DNA of 64,000 nt from Candidatus Aminicenans sakinawicola JGI OTU-1 (GTDB taxonomy: Bacteria; Acidobacteriota; Aminicenantia; Aminicenantales; Aminicenantaceae): positions 67,918-131,917 of the forward strand of contig AWNV01000001.1 of assembly GCA_000493965.1 (NCBI GenBank), read 5' to 3'. The notes under the pieces were generated by a model. That model searched no databases and was not told where the DNA came from. It saw only the letters and a program-made list of their open reading frames with translations. Position numbers and translations under genes: made by a program. Below are positions 17,111 through 25,840 of this stretch, piece after piece; within the stretch, counting starts at the first letter, position 1, and each line of letters begins with the position of its first letter.

Positions 17111-19168
17111 ATGCTTTTTAGAAACTCTCGTATTCGAGCGTTTTTCTTGTTTTTCGCTGTAGTCTATTTAGTAATATTCTACTTTTTCTATTTAAGGTAT
17201 GTCCCTCTGGTAACGCCTTTTCAGATAATACTTATTCCGATTTTATTTATTCTTTTTGTTTTAACAATGACAAACATTCAATGGGGGATTCTGTTTTTTA
17301 TCTTTGCCTTTCCATTAATAAATAATCTCCCCTATTTTTTTGGAATTTACGGCCATATTCCACATGCTCCTACTGCTTTAGTTTTATTTTTGGCTTTTTT
17401 TGCAGGGTGGTTAGTTCATTCTGTTTTTTCTAAATCAGAGATTTCTTTTGAACATCCAATTTTTAAGCCCTTAATTTTATTATCACTGCTTATTTTTGTG
17501 TCCGGAATTATCACTTTCCTTAGATATTCAAACTTTTATCCTTTTCTAAGTGATTACGTATACGAGCTCATTACTAACACGAATGGAGTAACCGCAGGGG
17601 GAGCCATAATGAGTTCGGTGTTTTTCTCCCTGAATTACTTAACAGGATTTGCTTTCTTTTTTATTCTTTTGAACACGGTTAAAGAAAAGGAATTTATAAT
17701 AAAAATATTAGTGGTTTTATTAATAAGCACTTCTATTTCCATTGCTTTTGGTTTCTTCCAGCATTACAAAGATATAGAAATTGCAAATAATCCTATCAGT
17801 TTTACTCAAGGATTTATAAATGGGACATTTAAAGATGCTATGTCTTTCGGGGGCTATTTAGCTGTTTTAATTCCCGTGATATTATCAATGATTTTTTTCT
17901 TTAAGGGTACGCTTAGAGTTTTTTCCTTTTTAGTATTCATATCTGCAGTATTTATCCTTCCTAATACCGGTTCAAGAAGCGGCATTGTAGCTTTGGCTGT
18001 AAGTTTTGTGTTTTTTCTGGGTTTTTATTTAATAAGCCTGAAAAAACAAAAATCTTTCTCTTTAAAGAAAATAATGAGTTTTGGTGCAGCCTTTTTACTT
18101 ATTTTTTCTGTTATTATATCGATTCTATTATTTTCAAAAGGTTCTATAGTGTATAAAAGATTAGATGAATTGTGGGTGTCATATAAAGAGGGCGGATTGG
18201 AGAAAGCATTAGCTGAACGAAGTGCAAGCCAATGGAAAATGGCAGCCAAAATGATTAAGGACTATCCATTTACAGGAGTAGGAATCGGGGCATTTATAAT
18301 TGAGCTTCCTAATTATGCAGAAACAGATCAAATTCCTCTAAGAACCACGGATTCTGCAGAAAATTATTTTCTTCAAGTTGGATCAGAGCTGGGAATAATA
18401 GGTCTTTTTTTCGCGTTGTGGATTTTTTGGTTAATTTTCAAACAGATAAAAAAAGGATTTGATAAATATTTATCTCAGGACAGATGGAAGTATATTCGGA
18501 TCGGATTTTTCTGCGGGATAATTTCTATGTTCATGATTTTCTTTGTACATACTTATATTGGAAGTTATGAAATTAAGTATACTTTCTGGCTCTTGGTTGG
18601 ATCGCTTTTTATTATGAATAGAAATGAAGCTGAGCCTGAAAGCAGAATTCATTTAAGTAAAAAATTTAAAATTTTTAGCCTGGCGCTAGTTCTAATCTTC
18701 AGCGGGCTGCATTTATGGAATTCAACCCGCTCTTTATCTTTGAAAAGCCGGACAAAACTGTATGATCTACAGCAAAATTTCGGTCTCTATCAGTTGGAGA
18801 AAAACCAGGAGGGAAGGGAATTCAGATGGACGCGAGGATATGGTGGATGGACCATTAAAATTGAAAAGCCGGTAATTGAGATTCCAATGCTAGCTTCTCA
18901 TCCGGATATCGAAAAAAATCCACTCAGAGTCAAGATCTATTTGATAAAAAATTTCTTTAAAGAGAAAAGACTGCTAGATGAGGTTGTTTTGACAGAAAAC
19001 TCATGGAAAACTTATGAATATTATATTCCAGAGGAAGTCAATCGTCAGGCTATTTTGCTGTTCAAAGTTAGCAGAACCTGGAATCCTCTGAAAACATTTG
19101 GAACTCCTGATCCAAGGAATTTGGGGATAGCTGTGGGGAAGATAAACTTTAAAACACTAAATCATTAA
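17111..19168 (+). CDS. O-antigen polymerase/ligase (Wzy_C / WaaL family) with soluble C-terminal domain
   Basis: Polytopic membrane protein of 685 residues with roughly twelve hydrophobic segments. The family core is visible as NTGSRSGIVALAVS, GVGIGAFIIELPNYA, and ENYFLQVGSELGIIGLFFAL, which corresponds to the Wzy_C block. The usual His of the HNxxL motif is Glu-Asn here. A soluble domain of about 150 residues follows the last helix (18700 onward). Such proteins polymerise repeat units or ligate them to lipid A core on the periplasmic face. A strong terminator lies just downstream, so this ends a transcription unit. Polymerase against ligase cannot be decided from sequence. Confidence 0.8.
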   Translation: MLFRNSRIRAFFLFFAVVYLVIFYFFYLRYVPLVTPFQIILIPILFILFVLTMTNIQWGILFFIFAFPLINNLPYFFGIYGHIPHAPTALVLFLAFFAGWLVHSVFSKSEISFEHPIFKPLILLSLLIFVSGIITFLRYSNFYPFLSDYVYELITNTNGVTAGGAIMSSVFFSLNYLTGFAFFFILLNTVKEKEFIIKILVVLLISTSISIAFGFFQHYKDIEIANNPISFTQGFINGTFKDAMSFGGYLAVLIPVILSMIFFFKGTLRVFSFLVFISAVFILPNTGSRSGIVALAVSFVFFLGFYLISLKKQKSFSLKKIMSFGAAFLLIFSVIISILLFSKGSIVYKRLDELWVSYKEGGLEKALAERSASQWKMAAKMIKDYPFTGVGIGAFIIELPNYAETDQIPLRTTDSAENYFLQVGSELGIIGLFFALWIFWLIFKQIKKGFDKYLSQDRWKYIRIGFFCGIISMFMIFFVHTYIGSYEIKYTFWLLVGSLFIMNRNEAEPESRIHLSKKFKIFSLALVLIFSGLHLWNSTRSLSLKSRTKLYDLQQNFGLYQLEKNQEGREFRWTRGYGGWTIKIEKPVIEIPMLASHPDIEKNPLRVKIYLIKNFFKEKRLLDEVVLTENSWKTYEYYIPEEVNRQAILLFKVSRTWNPLKTFGTPDPRNLGIAVGKINFKTLNH

Positions 19169-19190
19169 TCTAATAACGTAAGAAATTAGC

Positions 19191-19240
19191 TGCTCCCAGA
19201 GCAATGTCCGTTAAGGACTTTTGCTGGGAGCATTTTTTTT
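19191..19240 (+). terminator. Rho-independent terminator after the polymerase gene
   Basis: TGCTCCCA at 19191-19198 pairs with TGGGAGCA at 19225-19232. AGCAA/TTGCT pairs further inside the stem and GTCC/GGAC near the loop. Eight T residues follow directly at 19233-19240. This is the clearest terminator in the window. It begins 22 bases after the stop of the polymerase gene and touches the 3' end of the convergent minus-strand gene. Confidence 0.9.
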
Positions 19241-20123
19241 ACATAAAAATATCAGGCCAGGTATCTGTTGCTCCATGAAAGGTCAGGCGTACGGCTTCTC
19301 CTTCCTTTACAGGCTTGATATAAATTTCATAATCACTCATATAGCGGTCAGCAGAAGGACTGGCGGCAAAAACAATATATTTCCCATCGGTTGACCATCT
19401 TGGGAAATAGCAGTGGGGACGTCCGGGAATTGAGTCCTCAAAAACAGTTTTATGATTCCCATCTGGAGTGCCGATATATATGTCGTGAATGCCGCCGTAG
19501 ACCCAGACTAAATTCAGGCTGTCAGGACTGTAGTGCGGCATGCAGCCGCGGGAATAGATAGAATGACTGCTTCCGTCCAGCTTCACTATGTGGACGCTCC
19601 ATGGATTTGGATAGTCAGAACTGAAAGAGAGCCATTTGCCGTCCGGAGAAATTGATGGATGCCTCAACCCTTTACCCTTAAACTCAGGAAGCTTGGCAGG
19701 AATGATCTCTTCTGGTTTCTGTTTTTCTATATCATAAAGCATAATGGAGTTCCCTGATTCTTTTTGAATAACGTAAACAATCTTTGAGCTGTCCTCAGTA
19801 ATATCAAATGAAAAACCATCTGCTACAACCAGTTGGAAATCTGATCCATCAGGACGCATCCTGTAAATATCATCATTTCGTTGATAATAAATCCATTTTC
19901 CATCTTTAGACCAGACAGGGTGTTCGTTTCTTTCCCGGTCATTTGTAAGACGCACTTTTCCGGTGCCGTCAGCTTTCATCTTGTAAATTTCCCATGTGCC
20001 ATGTCTTGAGGTAGACCAGACAATGGTTCCAGGGATCTTCCCCCTGATTGATGCCAGAACTTTCATTTCCTTAAGGGTAGGTGTAGTCTGAAAACTGCCT
20101 TGAAGAAATAGTGGAATGAACAA
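19239..20123 (-). CDS. TolB-like beta-propeller (PD40 repeat) protein, exported
   Basis: About 294 residues of repeated propeller blades with the PD40/WD40-like signature, for example WEIYKMKADGTGKVRLTND, HPVWSKDGKWIYYQ, HPSISPDGKWLSFSS and FPRWSTDGKYIVFAAS. Such propellers usually act in the periplasm as binding scaffolds. The annotated TTG start (20123) cuts into a hydrophobic stretch. Upstream codons in the same frame read NKYKYRLVILL, which completes a signal peptide, but the only ATG there (20167) is in another frame. Either a rare start codon is used or there is a one-base frameshift. No function can be assigned beyond the fold. It is probably co-transcribed with the membrane protein at 20177. 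Confidence 0.7.
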   Translation of the reverse strand: MFIPLFLQGSFQTTPTLKEMKVLASIRGKIPGTIVWSTSRHGTWEIYKMKADGTGKVRLTNDRERNEHPVWSKDGKWIYYQRNDDIYRMRPDGSDFQLVVADGFSFDITEDSSKIVYVIQKESGNSIMLYDIEKQKPEEIIPAKLPEFKGKGLRHPSISPDGKWLSFSSDYPNPWSVHIVKLDGSSHSIYSRGCMPHYSPDSLNLVWVYGGIHDIYIGTPDGNHKTVFEDSIPGRPHCYFPRWSTDGKYIVFAASPSADRYMSDYEIYIKPVKEGEAVRLTFHGATDTWPDIFM

Positions 20124-20176
20124 TAGGATGACAAGTCTGTATTTATATTTATTTATGATATTTCATCCCTCTTTTT

Positions 20177-21055
20177 TTATTGGCTTTTATATGCAGCTTT
20201 ATTGAGCCAGGATATTCCCAGAAAACAAAAATTCATCACAAGAAGAAGTTCAAGAACTTCAGAATGTAATGGAAATTCTGGATATTTTAAATAAAGCCAC
20301 CCGAACATATCCCGAAATATAGAAGCCCAGATAAGCCCTATAATTAAACCCGGGAGGAGGATTCTACCAAGGCTTAAAAGATTTTTCCTGGCTAAAGCCG
20401 CTATTAGAAACATAAAAATTATAGTTCCCATACTAAACCATAAAGGTTTCCTCAGGGGATTGGCAGCTTCTAGCCCGCTGAAAACCTTTAATATAACAAC
20501 CAGATTAACACACAAGCCTAATGCGACAAGTGAAGTGATTATCCATAAAACCATTGAAAATGAACGAAGAGTTCCCTTGATTTCACTCTGGCCTCGTAAA
20601 AAGAAAGATGAGGGAAAATTTTTCTTGATTTGTTCTCCATTAGAAATAAAAATAAGTGTTCCTAAAAACCCCAAGAGTAATGTTCCCAGGCTGAATAGAA
20701 TTGGTGACTTAAAAGCCCAATTAAGTCCCTGGAATCTGTTCAACAAGCCTTGAATGATAACATTCATTCCTGCACCAAGTAAAAAACCATATATAGCAAG
20801 CGCCAAATATTTAATGAACCAAGCAGAAATTATAATCTCAGCAGCAAAAACTCCCAAAATAAAAAATGTTGCAAGCAGAAGAGCAATCCAAGGCCAGGAC
20901 CCTGAGGTTCTTGCCTTGAAGAATACCGCTGCCCAACATGTTATAAGATTAATTAGAAAATAGATTATTCTGAATTGAGAAGGATGAAAAAGCGCGTTAG
21001 ATGGACAGAAACATCTTTTTTTGCTATTAGTTACACTCATTTTAAGAAAAAACAT
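20177..21055 (-). CDS. Unrecognised polytopic membrane protein
   Basis: A 292-residue protein with about eight hydrophobic segments, including ALLLATFFILGVFAAEII, ALAIYGFLLGAGMNVIIQ and LLPGLIIGLIWASIF. A soluble N-terminal stretch of about 28 residues holds two cysteines (KRCFCPSN). I do not recognise a family. Starts at 21055 or 21040 are both possible. It lies 53 bases upstream of the TolB-like gene on the same strand, so the two may form a small unit separate from the glycan operons. Function unknown. Confidence 0.6.
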   Translation of the reverse strand: MFFLKMSVTNSKKRCFCPSNALFHPSQFRIIYFLINLITCWAAVFFKARTSGSWPWIALLLATFFILGVFAAEIIISAWFIKYLALAIYGFLLGAGMNVIIQGLLNRFQGLNWAFKSPILFSLGTLLLGFLGTLIFISNGEQIKKNFPSSFFLRGQSEIKGTLRSFSMVLWIITSLVALGLCVNLVVILKVFSGLEAANPLRKPLWFSMGTIIFMFLIAALARKNLLSLGRILLPGLIIGLIWASIFRDMFGWLYLKYPEFPLHSEVLELLLVMNFCFLGISWLNKAAYKSQ

Positions 21056-21293
21056 TTTTTAATTATAGCAATGAAAATTTTTCATTTCAAGTCACTATAA
21101 TATGATGAGTTTCACTGACTGTTTTAAGAAGGTCAAACTTGACTTAAAAAAGCTGTTTGGGCTACTTTATCATCTCGATCAGCCTAGGATCATTCCTGAT
21201 ATTGATATCTTAAGAATATAAATCAGTGTGAATAAGCAAAAGATTTTGAAATTGAAGGTTTGAAAAGGATTTTATAAAAAAAATTGCAATAAC

Positions 21294-21309
21294 TTAACAA
21301 ATATGTTAA
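21294..21309. promoter_or_regulatory. Palindrome before the AbiE pair, candidate operator
   Basis: TTAACA, four bases, TGTTAA form a perfect inverted repeat ending nine bases before the ATG of the AbiEi-like gene. A TATAAA box lies at 21273-21278. AbiEi antitoxins are known to repress their own promoter through inverted repeats, so this is a fitting operator. Binding is inferred from position and symmetry only. Confidence 0.5.
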
Positions 21310-21318
21310 ATAAATAGT

Positions 21319-21957
21319 ATGAAATGGGAAGAATTTGTTAAAAAGATGGGTAATTTAGCTGTTATTGATACAGAGAATCTTCTTGCAGGTAAGGGAGACG
21401 ATAATTCTGTAAAGGTGCAGATCAGCCGCTGGCTAAAAGCAGGACGTCTGATTCAGCTTAAACGAGGCATTTATGTTTTTGCCGAACAATATACAAGGAT
21501 TAATGCTTTTGAGCCTTATATTGCGTGGGTATTAAAGAATCCTTCCTATATCAGTGTGGAGAAAGCATTGGAATACTATGATTTAATTCCGGAAGCAGTG
21601 CCTGTATATTGTTCAGTCACTACTAAAAGAGCAGGGGAATTTACTTCTGAGGTGGGGACTTTTTCATATAGGCATATTAAAAAAGAGCTTTTTTGGGGAT
21701 ATAAATCAATTACTTTAAATAAGCAAACCGGTTTTATTGCGCATTCGGAAAAGGCGCTTCTTGATTTAATATATTTAAAACATATAAAACCAACATTAGG
21801 ATATCTAGAAGAATTACGATTACAGAATGTGGAAAAGTTGAATATCGATACATTATTTGAATATGCACAGAGATTTGAAAAACCTAAAATTCTACGCTCT
21901 GCAGAAGTGATTAAAGAGTATATCCTTTCTTATAAGAGAGAGGAGAAAACGTTATGA
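21319..21957 (+). CDS. AbiEi-like antitoxin / transcriptional regulator (type IV toxin-antitoxin)
   Basis: A 212-residue protein with an N-terminal winged-helix region (SVKVQISRWLKAGRLIQLKRGIYVF in pieces at about residues 30-55), followed by ISVEKALEYYDLIPEAVP and HSEKALLDLIYL. This layout is that of AbiEi antitoxins and related AbiEi_4 regulators. They repress their operon and counteract the nucleotidyltransferase toxin. The stop overlaps the start of the toxin-like gene as ATGA, so the pair is translationally coupled. A palindrome just upstream may be its operator. The pair is unrelated to glycan synthesis and probably arrived as a mobile defence module. Confidence 0.8.
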   Translation: MKWEEFVKKMGNLAVIDTENLLAGKGDDNSVKVQISRWLKAGRLIQLKRGIYVFAEQYTRINAFEPYIAWVLKNPSYISVEKALEYYDLIPEAVPVYCSVTTKRAGEFTSEVGTFSYRHIKKELFWGYKSITLNKQTGFIAHSEKALLDLIYLKHIKPTLGYLEELRLQNVEKLNIDTLFEYAQRFEKPKILRSAEVIKEYILSYKREEKTL

Positions 21958-22760
21958 AGGATTATTTGTTAGAGCTAACTGCATCTAAAAGAGGCTTTAA
22001 TGCAAAATTGAATAGTATGCGAGAATATCTTCAAGCGTATATCTTGAAAATATTTCATGATCAAGGGCTGTTCCGAACTACAGCTTTCTTGGGGGGAAGC
22101 GCCTTGCGATTTTTACATGGACTTCCGCGTTTTTCAGAAAATTTAGATTTTTCACTTACAGTAAACAAAACCTATTCATTTGTTGATATCATCAAGAAAG
22201 TTGAGAAGGAATTTGAGTCGATGGGCTATAAGGTTTCTATTAAATATAATGATGAGAAGATAGTTTATTATGCTTTCGTGAAGTTTGAAGGCTTGATGTA
22301 TGAAGCAGGAATTTCGAATCTTCCTGATCAGAATTTTACAATTAAGATTGAGATTGATACCAATCCTCCTGAAGGAGCTGTAACAGAGACAAGAGTAGTC
22401 AATAAATATTTCCCTATTGCCTTTTTATCGTATGAACTTACGTCACTGTTTTCAGGAAAATTACATGCTTTGTTAAGCAGAAAGTATACAAAGGGAAGAG
22501 ATTTCTTTGATTTGGGATGGTATATTTCACGTTGGAAAGCTATCTGTCCTAACATTTCATTGCTTCATAACGCACTCAAGCAAACCGATTATAAAGGTGA
22601 ATTGCCATTAGAGGATAATTGGAGGAAGTATATTTATGCGGTAGTAGAAAAAGAGGATTGGAAGAAAGTTAAGGAAGATGTAGAGAACTTTCTCGAAAAT
22701 CCTTCGGATTTGGATATTTTTACAAAGGAAAATGTGCTCAATCTTGTTAGGGGAATATAA
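21954..22760 (+). CDS. AbiEii-like nucleotidyltransferase toxin (type IV toxin-antitoxin)
   Basis: A 268-residue protein of the AbiEii/AbiGii nucleotidyltransferase family. The signature FLGGSALRFLHGLPRFSENL, then DFSL, contains the G-G-S loop and the metal-binding acidic residues. KYTKGRDFFDLGWYI is the conserved downstream block. AbiEii-type toxins block growth, some by modifying tRNA, and give phage abortive infection. The gene overlaps its antitoxin by four bases. Length and motifs look intact, so it is probably functional. It separates two glycan gene blocks and marks an acquisition point. Confidence 0.85.
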   Translation: MKDYLLELTASKRGFNAKLNSMREYLQAYILKIFHDQGLFRTTAFLGGSALRFLHGLPRFSENLDFSLTVNKTYSFVDIIKKVEKEFESMGYKVSIKYNDEKIVYYAFVKFEGLMYEAGISNLPDQNFTIKIEIDTNPPEGAVTETRVVNKYFPIAFLSYELTSLFSGKLHALLSRKYTKGRDFFDLGWYISRWKAICPNISLLHNALKQTDYKGELPLEDNWRKYIYAVVEKEDWKKVKEDVENFLENPSDLDIFTKENVLNLVRGI

Positions 22761-22776
22761 TCGAGAACTACAAACC

Positions 22777-22801
22777 TTATGTCACACCCGAGGTGACATA
22801 A
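22777..22801. repeat. Perfect hairpin between the AbiE pair and a glycosyltransferase
   Basis: TTATGTCAC at 22777-22785 pairs with GTGACATAA at 22793-22801 around a seven-base loop. No T-run follows on either strand, so it is not a standard terminator. It lies 16 bases after the toxin stop and 10 bases before the next ATG. It could be a processing hairpin, a protein site or a scar of the toxin-antitoxin insertion. Confidence 0.6.
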
Positions 22802-22811
22802 AAGATTAAAA

Positions 22812-24758
22812 ATGAAGATTGTCGATCACTTTTATGAAAGGTTTATTTTAATTGCTCCTGTTATAATTGTACGAATTAGGACTATTTATACACGCGAAGG
22901 AATATTTGGACTGGTTAAATATATTATAAGGAGATTTTATCGAAAGATACTTTATGTATTAGATACTGATATATTTGGAAGGCTTCAATTCAAAGATTGG
23001 CAAAAAAATATTGAAAGAAGATATTTTAATAAACAATATATAGAAGACATTAGTTATACTGTGGGCGATGATGTAAAATTCTCAATAATTTTTCCCGTCT
23101 GGAACAAACCACAAGCTATAATTCATAAGGCATTATCCTCTGTAGTAAATCAATATTATAAAAACTGGGAGTTGTGCATATCAGATGGTTCCACCGAAAA
23201 GGTTGAGGAAACACGAGAATTTCTAAAAGGGTTTCAGAAGGAAAATCCTGATAAAGTTAAACTAAATTTTCTCAAGAATCCTTCAGAGATAAATTTAATT
23301 GAAAATTCAAATAGTGCAATTGCGATGGCAGAGGGAAACTTCTGTATTTTTTTGGACTGCGATGACGAGATTTCTCTTAACTGCCTGCTTGAACTAGCTC
23401 TTGCAGTTAAACAAAAGCCAGAAGTCGATTTCATTTATAGTGATTTTGATAAGATAGATTTGGAGGGAAACAGATTCAATCCGTTTTTTTGGCCGGATTG
23501 GTCCCCTCATACAATTCTTTCTCAAATGCACACAACTCATGTAACTTGTTATCGGACAGAACTAATAAAAAAACTTGGCGGGCTTAGGAAAGGAACTGAG
23601 GGAGCTCAGGATTGGGATTTGGTCTTAAGACTCAGTGAGCAAACTAACAAAATTGTTCATATCCCAAAGATTCTATATCATTGGAGGGTTTATAAAGGAT
23701 CAACTGCGCGAAAAAATAGTGGCGCAAAGGATTGGGTGGATAAAGCACAGAAGAAGGTTTTAACAGATTGGATTAAAAGAAATAACCTAAAAGCTGAAGT
23801 TATAGAAGGTGCCTTCCAAGGCTCCTGGAGAATTAAATACAGCATAAAAAATTCTCCTGGGGTCTCAATAATAATTCCTTTTCGTGATAAGGTAATCTAT
23901 TTAGAAAAATGTGTGAAAAGTATCTTAGAAAAAACAATATATGATAACTATGAAATTGTCATTATAAACAATCGATCTATAAAGAAAAGTACCTTGGCAT
24001 ACTTGGAAACTATATCAAAGATGGAAAAGATTAAAGTTTTGAATTACGACGAAGCATTCCATTTTGGGAAATTAAATAACTGGGCTGTAGAACATGTTGA
24101 TTGTGAATATGTTTTACTCTTAAATAATGATGTGGAAGTAATAAATGAGGAGTGGTTAAATGCAATGCTTGAGTATGCTCAATTACCGGAGGTTGGGGAA
24201 GTTGGGGCAAAACTTCTTTATCCAGATGGGAAAATTCAGCATGCTGGAATTGGCGTTGGGTTGGGAGGAGCAGCAGCCCATCCTCACAGGATGCTCAGTG
24301 GCGATGGTTTTGGCTTTCAGGGTTGGTTGGTAAATCCTCGTAATGTAATAGCTGTAACAGCCGCCTGTATGATGATTAAACGTAATTTGTTTTTAGAAAT
24401 AGGGAGTTTTGATCCACAGTTTGATCCGGCATATCAAGATGTTGATTTTGGCATAAGGCTTTATGAAAAGGGATATTGGAATGTTTATACTCCTTATGCC
24501 AGGCTCTGCCATTATGAATCAGTGACACGCTTTGCCAGTGATTATACTGATACACTCACAAAAGATGCAGAAAACGCTGTAAAGCTGAGGAAAAAGTGGC
24601 CTCAATATGTTGGTATTGACTTCGGGGCAGATCCTTTTTATAGCCCAAACCTTTCTTATGACCATGAAGATATGCGTTTCAGGACATATTGGTACCCAGA
24701 AGATTGGGGAAAACGAGTGGGTTTAATTTATGATTTTGAAAAAAATAAGAGCTCTTAA
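22812..24758 (+). CDS. Tandem-domain glycosyltransferase family 2 (two GT-A domains)
   Basis: A 648-residue protein with two GT2 domains. The first starts near residue 89 (FSIIFPVWNKPQ), with CISDGST and the metal motif LDCDDEIS. The second starts near residue 350 (VSIIIPFRDKVIYLEKC), with LLNNDVEVI, AACMMIKR and PAYQDVDFGIRL. An N-terminal amphipathic region of about 85 residues precedes them. The layout matches O-antigen and rhamnan-type dual glycosyltransferases and the C-terminal two thirds of the fusion at 38633. In the second domain the usual DNxS is NNRS. It likely adds two sugars or a repeating disaccharide to a lipid-linked chain in the cytoplasm. Confidence 0.85.
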   Translation: MKIVDHFYERFILIAPVIIVRIRTIYTREGIFGLVKYIIRRFYRKILYVLDTDIFGRLQFKDWQKNIERRYFNKQYIEDISYTVGDDVKFSIIFPVWNKPQAIIHKALSSVVNQYYKNWELCISDGSTEKVEETREFLKGFQKENPDKVKLNFLKNPSEINLIENSNSAIAMAEGNFCIFLDCDDEISLNCLLELALAVKQKPEVDFIYSDFDKIDLEGNRFNPFFWPDWSPHTILSQMHTTHVTCYRTELIKKLGGLRKGTEGAQDWDLVLRLSEQTNKIVHIPKILYHWRVYKGSTARKNSGAKDWVDKAQKKVLTDWIKRNNLKAEVIEGAFQGSWRIKYSIKNSPGVSIIIPFRDKVIYLEKCVKSILEKTIYDNYEIVIINNRSIKKSTLAYLETISKMEKIKVLNYDEAFHFGKLNNWAVEHVDCEYVLLLNNDVEVINEEWLNAMLEYAQLPEVGEVGAKLLYPDGKIQHAGIGVGLGGAAAHPHRMLSGDGFGFQGWLVNPRNVIAVTAACMMIKRNLFLEIGSFDPQFDPAYQDVDFGIRLYEKGYWNVYTPYARLCHYESVTRFASDYTDTLTKDAENAVKLRKKWPQYVGIDFGADPFYSPNLSYDHEDMRFRTYWYPEDWGKRVGLIYDFEKNKSS

Positions 24759-24865
24759 CCATTTTAAATTGAGAAGAGCTGGATTTCGCATTTTATAGAC
24801 ATGAATGACTTTTTTTGTTATTATTTTGTCCTATTTATTAACAGAAATCCAGGATTGAATAGAAA

Positions 24866-25804
24866 ATGAAACTTATCGTACAAATCCCTTGTTATAATGA
24901 GGCAAATTATTTGCCATTGACCCTGAAAGATATCCCTAAGGAAATAACGGGAATAGATATAATTGAAATCCTCATTATAGATGATGGTAGTTCTGATGGC
25001 ACAGCAGAAGTAGCAGAAAAAAATGGAGTACACCATGTTGTGCGTTTCAAGAAACACAGAGGACTGGCAGCTGCCTTTTCTTCCGGCCTCGAAGCTTGCT
25101 TGCTTAATGGAGCAGATATCATTGTAAACACGGATGCAGATAATCAGTACAATGGTGCTGATATACCCAAGCTTATTAACCCTATTTTAAAGGGAGAAGC
25201 TGATATTGTTATTGGTGACCGTCAGACTCAAAACGTACCTCATTTTTCATGGATAAAAAAGATACTACAAAAGTGGGGAAGTTATATTATTAAACTCCTA
25301 TCAAAAACGAATATTCCGGATGCCCCGAGTGGATTTCGTGCAATAAATCGAGAAGCCGCCTTTAAGCTCAATATTCTTTCAGATTTCTCGTATACATTAG
25401 AAACACTTATTCAAGCTGGAAATATAGGCCTTGAAGTAAAAAGTGTTCCCATAAGAACTAACGAAAAGATAAGAGATTCCCGGCTGTTTAATAATATGTT
25501 CTCTTTTCTAAAACAATCAGGCTCTACTATTCTTCGGACTTATACAATGCATAAGCCCTTAAAAATATTTTTAATTTTTGCTGTGATATTTTTTATTTTA
25601 GGATTTATTTTAGGTGTTAGATTTTTATATTTTTTCTACGCTGTACATTCCCAGGGTCATATTCAATCGTTGATATTGAGTGCGATTTTGTTGATTGCAA
25701 GTTTTCTATTAGCAGTTGTTGCAATTTTATCTGATCTGATTGCTTCGAATAGAAAACTTATCGAAGAAACTTTACGGCGAATTAGAAGAATAGAAAGCAA
25801 GTAA
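24866..25804 (+). CDS. Polyprenyl-phosphate glycosyltransferase, family 2 with C-terminal membrane helices
   Basis: A 312-residue GT2 of the DPM1/GtrB type. VQIPCYNEANYLPLTL, IIDDGSSDGTAE and NTDADNQY (the DxD) form the catalytic domain, and DAPSGFRAINREA is a typical later block. Two hydrophobic helices follow from about residue 232. Enzymes of this type load a sugar onto polyprenyl phosphate at the inner membrane for later use by GT-C enzymes. The window holds candidate users (8243, 3778, 46084) and a GtrA flippase (63254). It stands 107 bases after the tandem GT2 and just before the two mutase-like genes. Confidence 0.85.
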   Translation: MKLIVQIPCYNEANYLPLTLKDIPKEITGIDIIEILIIDDGSSDGTAEVAEKNGVHHVVRFKKHRGLAAAFSSGLEACLLNGADIIVNTDADNQYNGADIPKLINPILKGEADIVIGDRQTQNVPHFSWIKKILQKWGSYIIKLLSKTNIPDAPSGFRAINREAAFKLNILSDFSYTLETLIQAGNIGLEVKSVPIRTNEKIRDSRLFNNMFSFLKQSGSTILRTYTMHKPLKIFLIFAVIFFILGFILGVRFLYFFYAVHSQGHIQSLILSAILLIASFLLAVVAILSDLIASNRKLIEETLRRIRRIESK

Positions 25805-25840
25805 ACTGATAATAGTTTTGATTGATTAATCGAGGTTCTT

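Noticed and set aside
20460..20963. Two plus-strand open frames opposite the membrane protein at 20177
   Set aside because: They are antisense shadows of hydrophobic codons and have no recognisable product.
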